A DNA stretch of 5,610 nt, taken from assembly GCA_018882545.1 (NCBI GenBank), contig VERS01000175.1, positions 1-5,610 on the forward strand, written 5' to 3'. The notes beneath the pieces were generated by a model. That model searched no databases, had not been told where the DNA came from, and saw only the letters and a list, made by a program, of their open reading frames with translations. The position numbers were made by a program, and so were the translations under genes. Shown piece after piece: positions 5,417 to 5,610 of the stretch; position 1 is the first letter of the stretch; every line of letters begins with the position of its first letter. The DNA comes from Mycobacterium sp. (GTDB lineage Bacteria; Actinomycetota; Actinomycetes; Mycobacteriales; Mycobacteriaceae).

Positions 5417-5610
5417 GTGACCGCTATCGACATCCCCACCGCCGTGCACCTGGGCGCTGCCGACCTGCCGTTCGTCGACATTGGCGACGGATCCACCCTC
5501 AAGGTCATCATGATCGACGCGGCCAAAGAGCTGTGGATTATTGAGAACGTCTTCCAATCCGGCTACGAGGTGCAGCGCCACAAGCACACCGGCCCGGTCT
5601 ACTGCTACAC
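5417..5610 (+). CDS. Cupin dioxygenase, 2,4'-dihydroxyacetophenone dioxygenase-like, N-terminal part (3' end outside window)
   Basis: The first 64 full codons of a gene that runs off the window. The N-terminus (MTAIDIPTAVHLGAADLPF, then VDIGDG) and the segment WIIENVFQSGYEVQRHKH, continuing into TGPVY, match what I know of the cupin family annotated as 2,4'-dihydroxyacetophenone dioxygenase, related to the acetylacetone-cleaving enzyme Dke1. His55 and His57 in RHKHTGP should be the first two ligands of a three-histidine Fe(II) site; the third lies beyond the window. Such enzymes cleave C-C bonds in hydroxyketones or beta-diketones with O2, so this protein may act in degradation of an aromatic ketone or diketone. 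The GTG start is set by GGGAGGT upstream, and the gene has its own AT-rich promoter region. The cupin fold is confident; the exact substrate is inferred from weak family naming. Confidence 0.8.
   Translation, partial: MTAIDIPTAVHLGAADLPFVDIGDGSTLKVIMIDAAKELWIIENVFQSGYEVQRHKHTGPVYCY

Overview
The window is high-GC DNA with strongly G/C-biased third codon positions. All seven genes lie on the + strand, packed closely, with mixed ATG and GTG starts. Together with a homologue of the mycobacterial Rv2629 family and what look like short or leaderless 5' leaders, this points to an actinobacterium, most likely a fast-growing environmental Mycobacterium (Mycolicibacterium) or close relative. The assignment rests on protein resemblance recalled from memory, not on a database search.

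Layout. (1) 1-862: 3' part of a GMC-family FAD alcohol oxidase, closest in character to long-chain alcohol oxidases; its 5' end lies outside the window. (2) 871-2301: a complete NAD(P)+-dependent aldehyde dehydrogenase, 8 bases downstream. Together they form an alcohol to aldehyde to acid module, very probably one operon. (3) 2414-3532: a bacterial eRF1/Pelota-like protein of the Rv2629/Balon type, implicated in ribosome hibernation. (4) 3562-3720: a 52-residue unrecognised small protein with a Lys-x-Lys-x-Lys cluster and a possible leaderless GTG start. (5) 3745-4254: a compact SET-domain protein lysine methyltransferase with an intact SET/post-SET cysteine set. (6) 4290-5348: a lipoprotein of the soluble glucose/aldose sugar dehydrogenase (PQQ-type beta-propeller) family. 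(7) 5417-5610: the start of a cupin resembling 2,4'-dihydroxyacetophenone dioxygenase/acetylacetone-cleaving enzymes, cut by the window end.

How they fit. Genes 1, 2, 6 and 7 are oxidative metabolism genes, but only 1 and 2 are clearly linked in a pathway. Gene 3 belongs to stress or dormancy translation control. Genes 4 and 5 form a small unit (small lysine-bearing ORF plus SET methyltransferase, same frame, one TGA and 24 bases between them). This is the least explained part of the window and the best candidate for something undescribed. The 68-base gap before the cupin carries a repeated TAGACA/TCTAC element that looks like a promoter with an overlapping operator. No RNA genes, mobile elements, CRISPR arrays or convincing terminators were seen. 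The longest gap between genes is about 110 bases.
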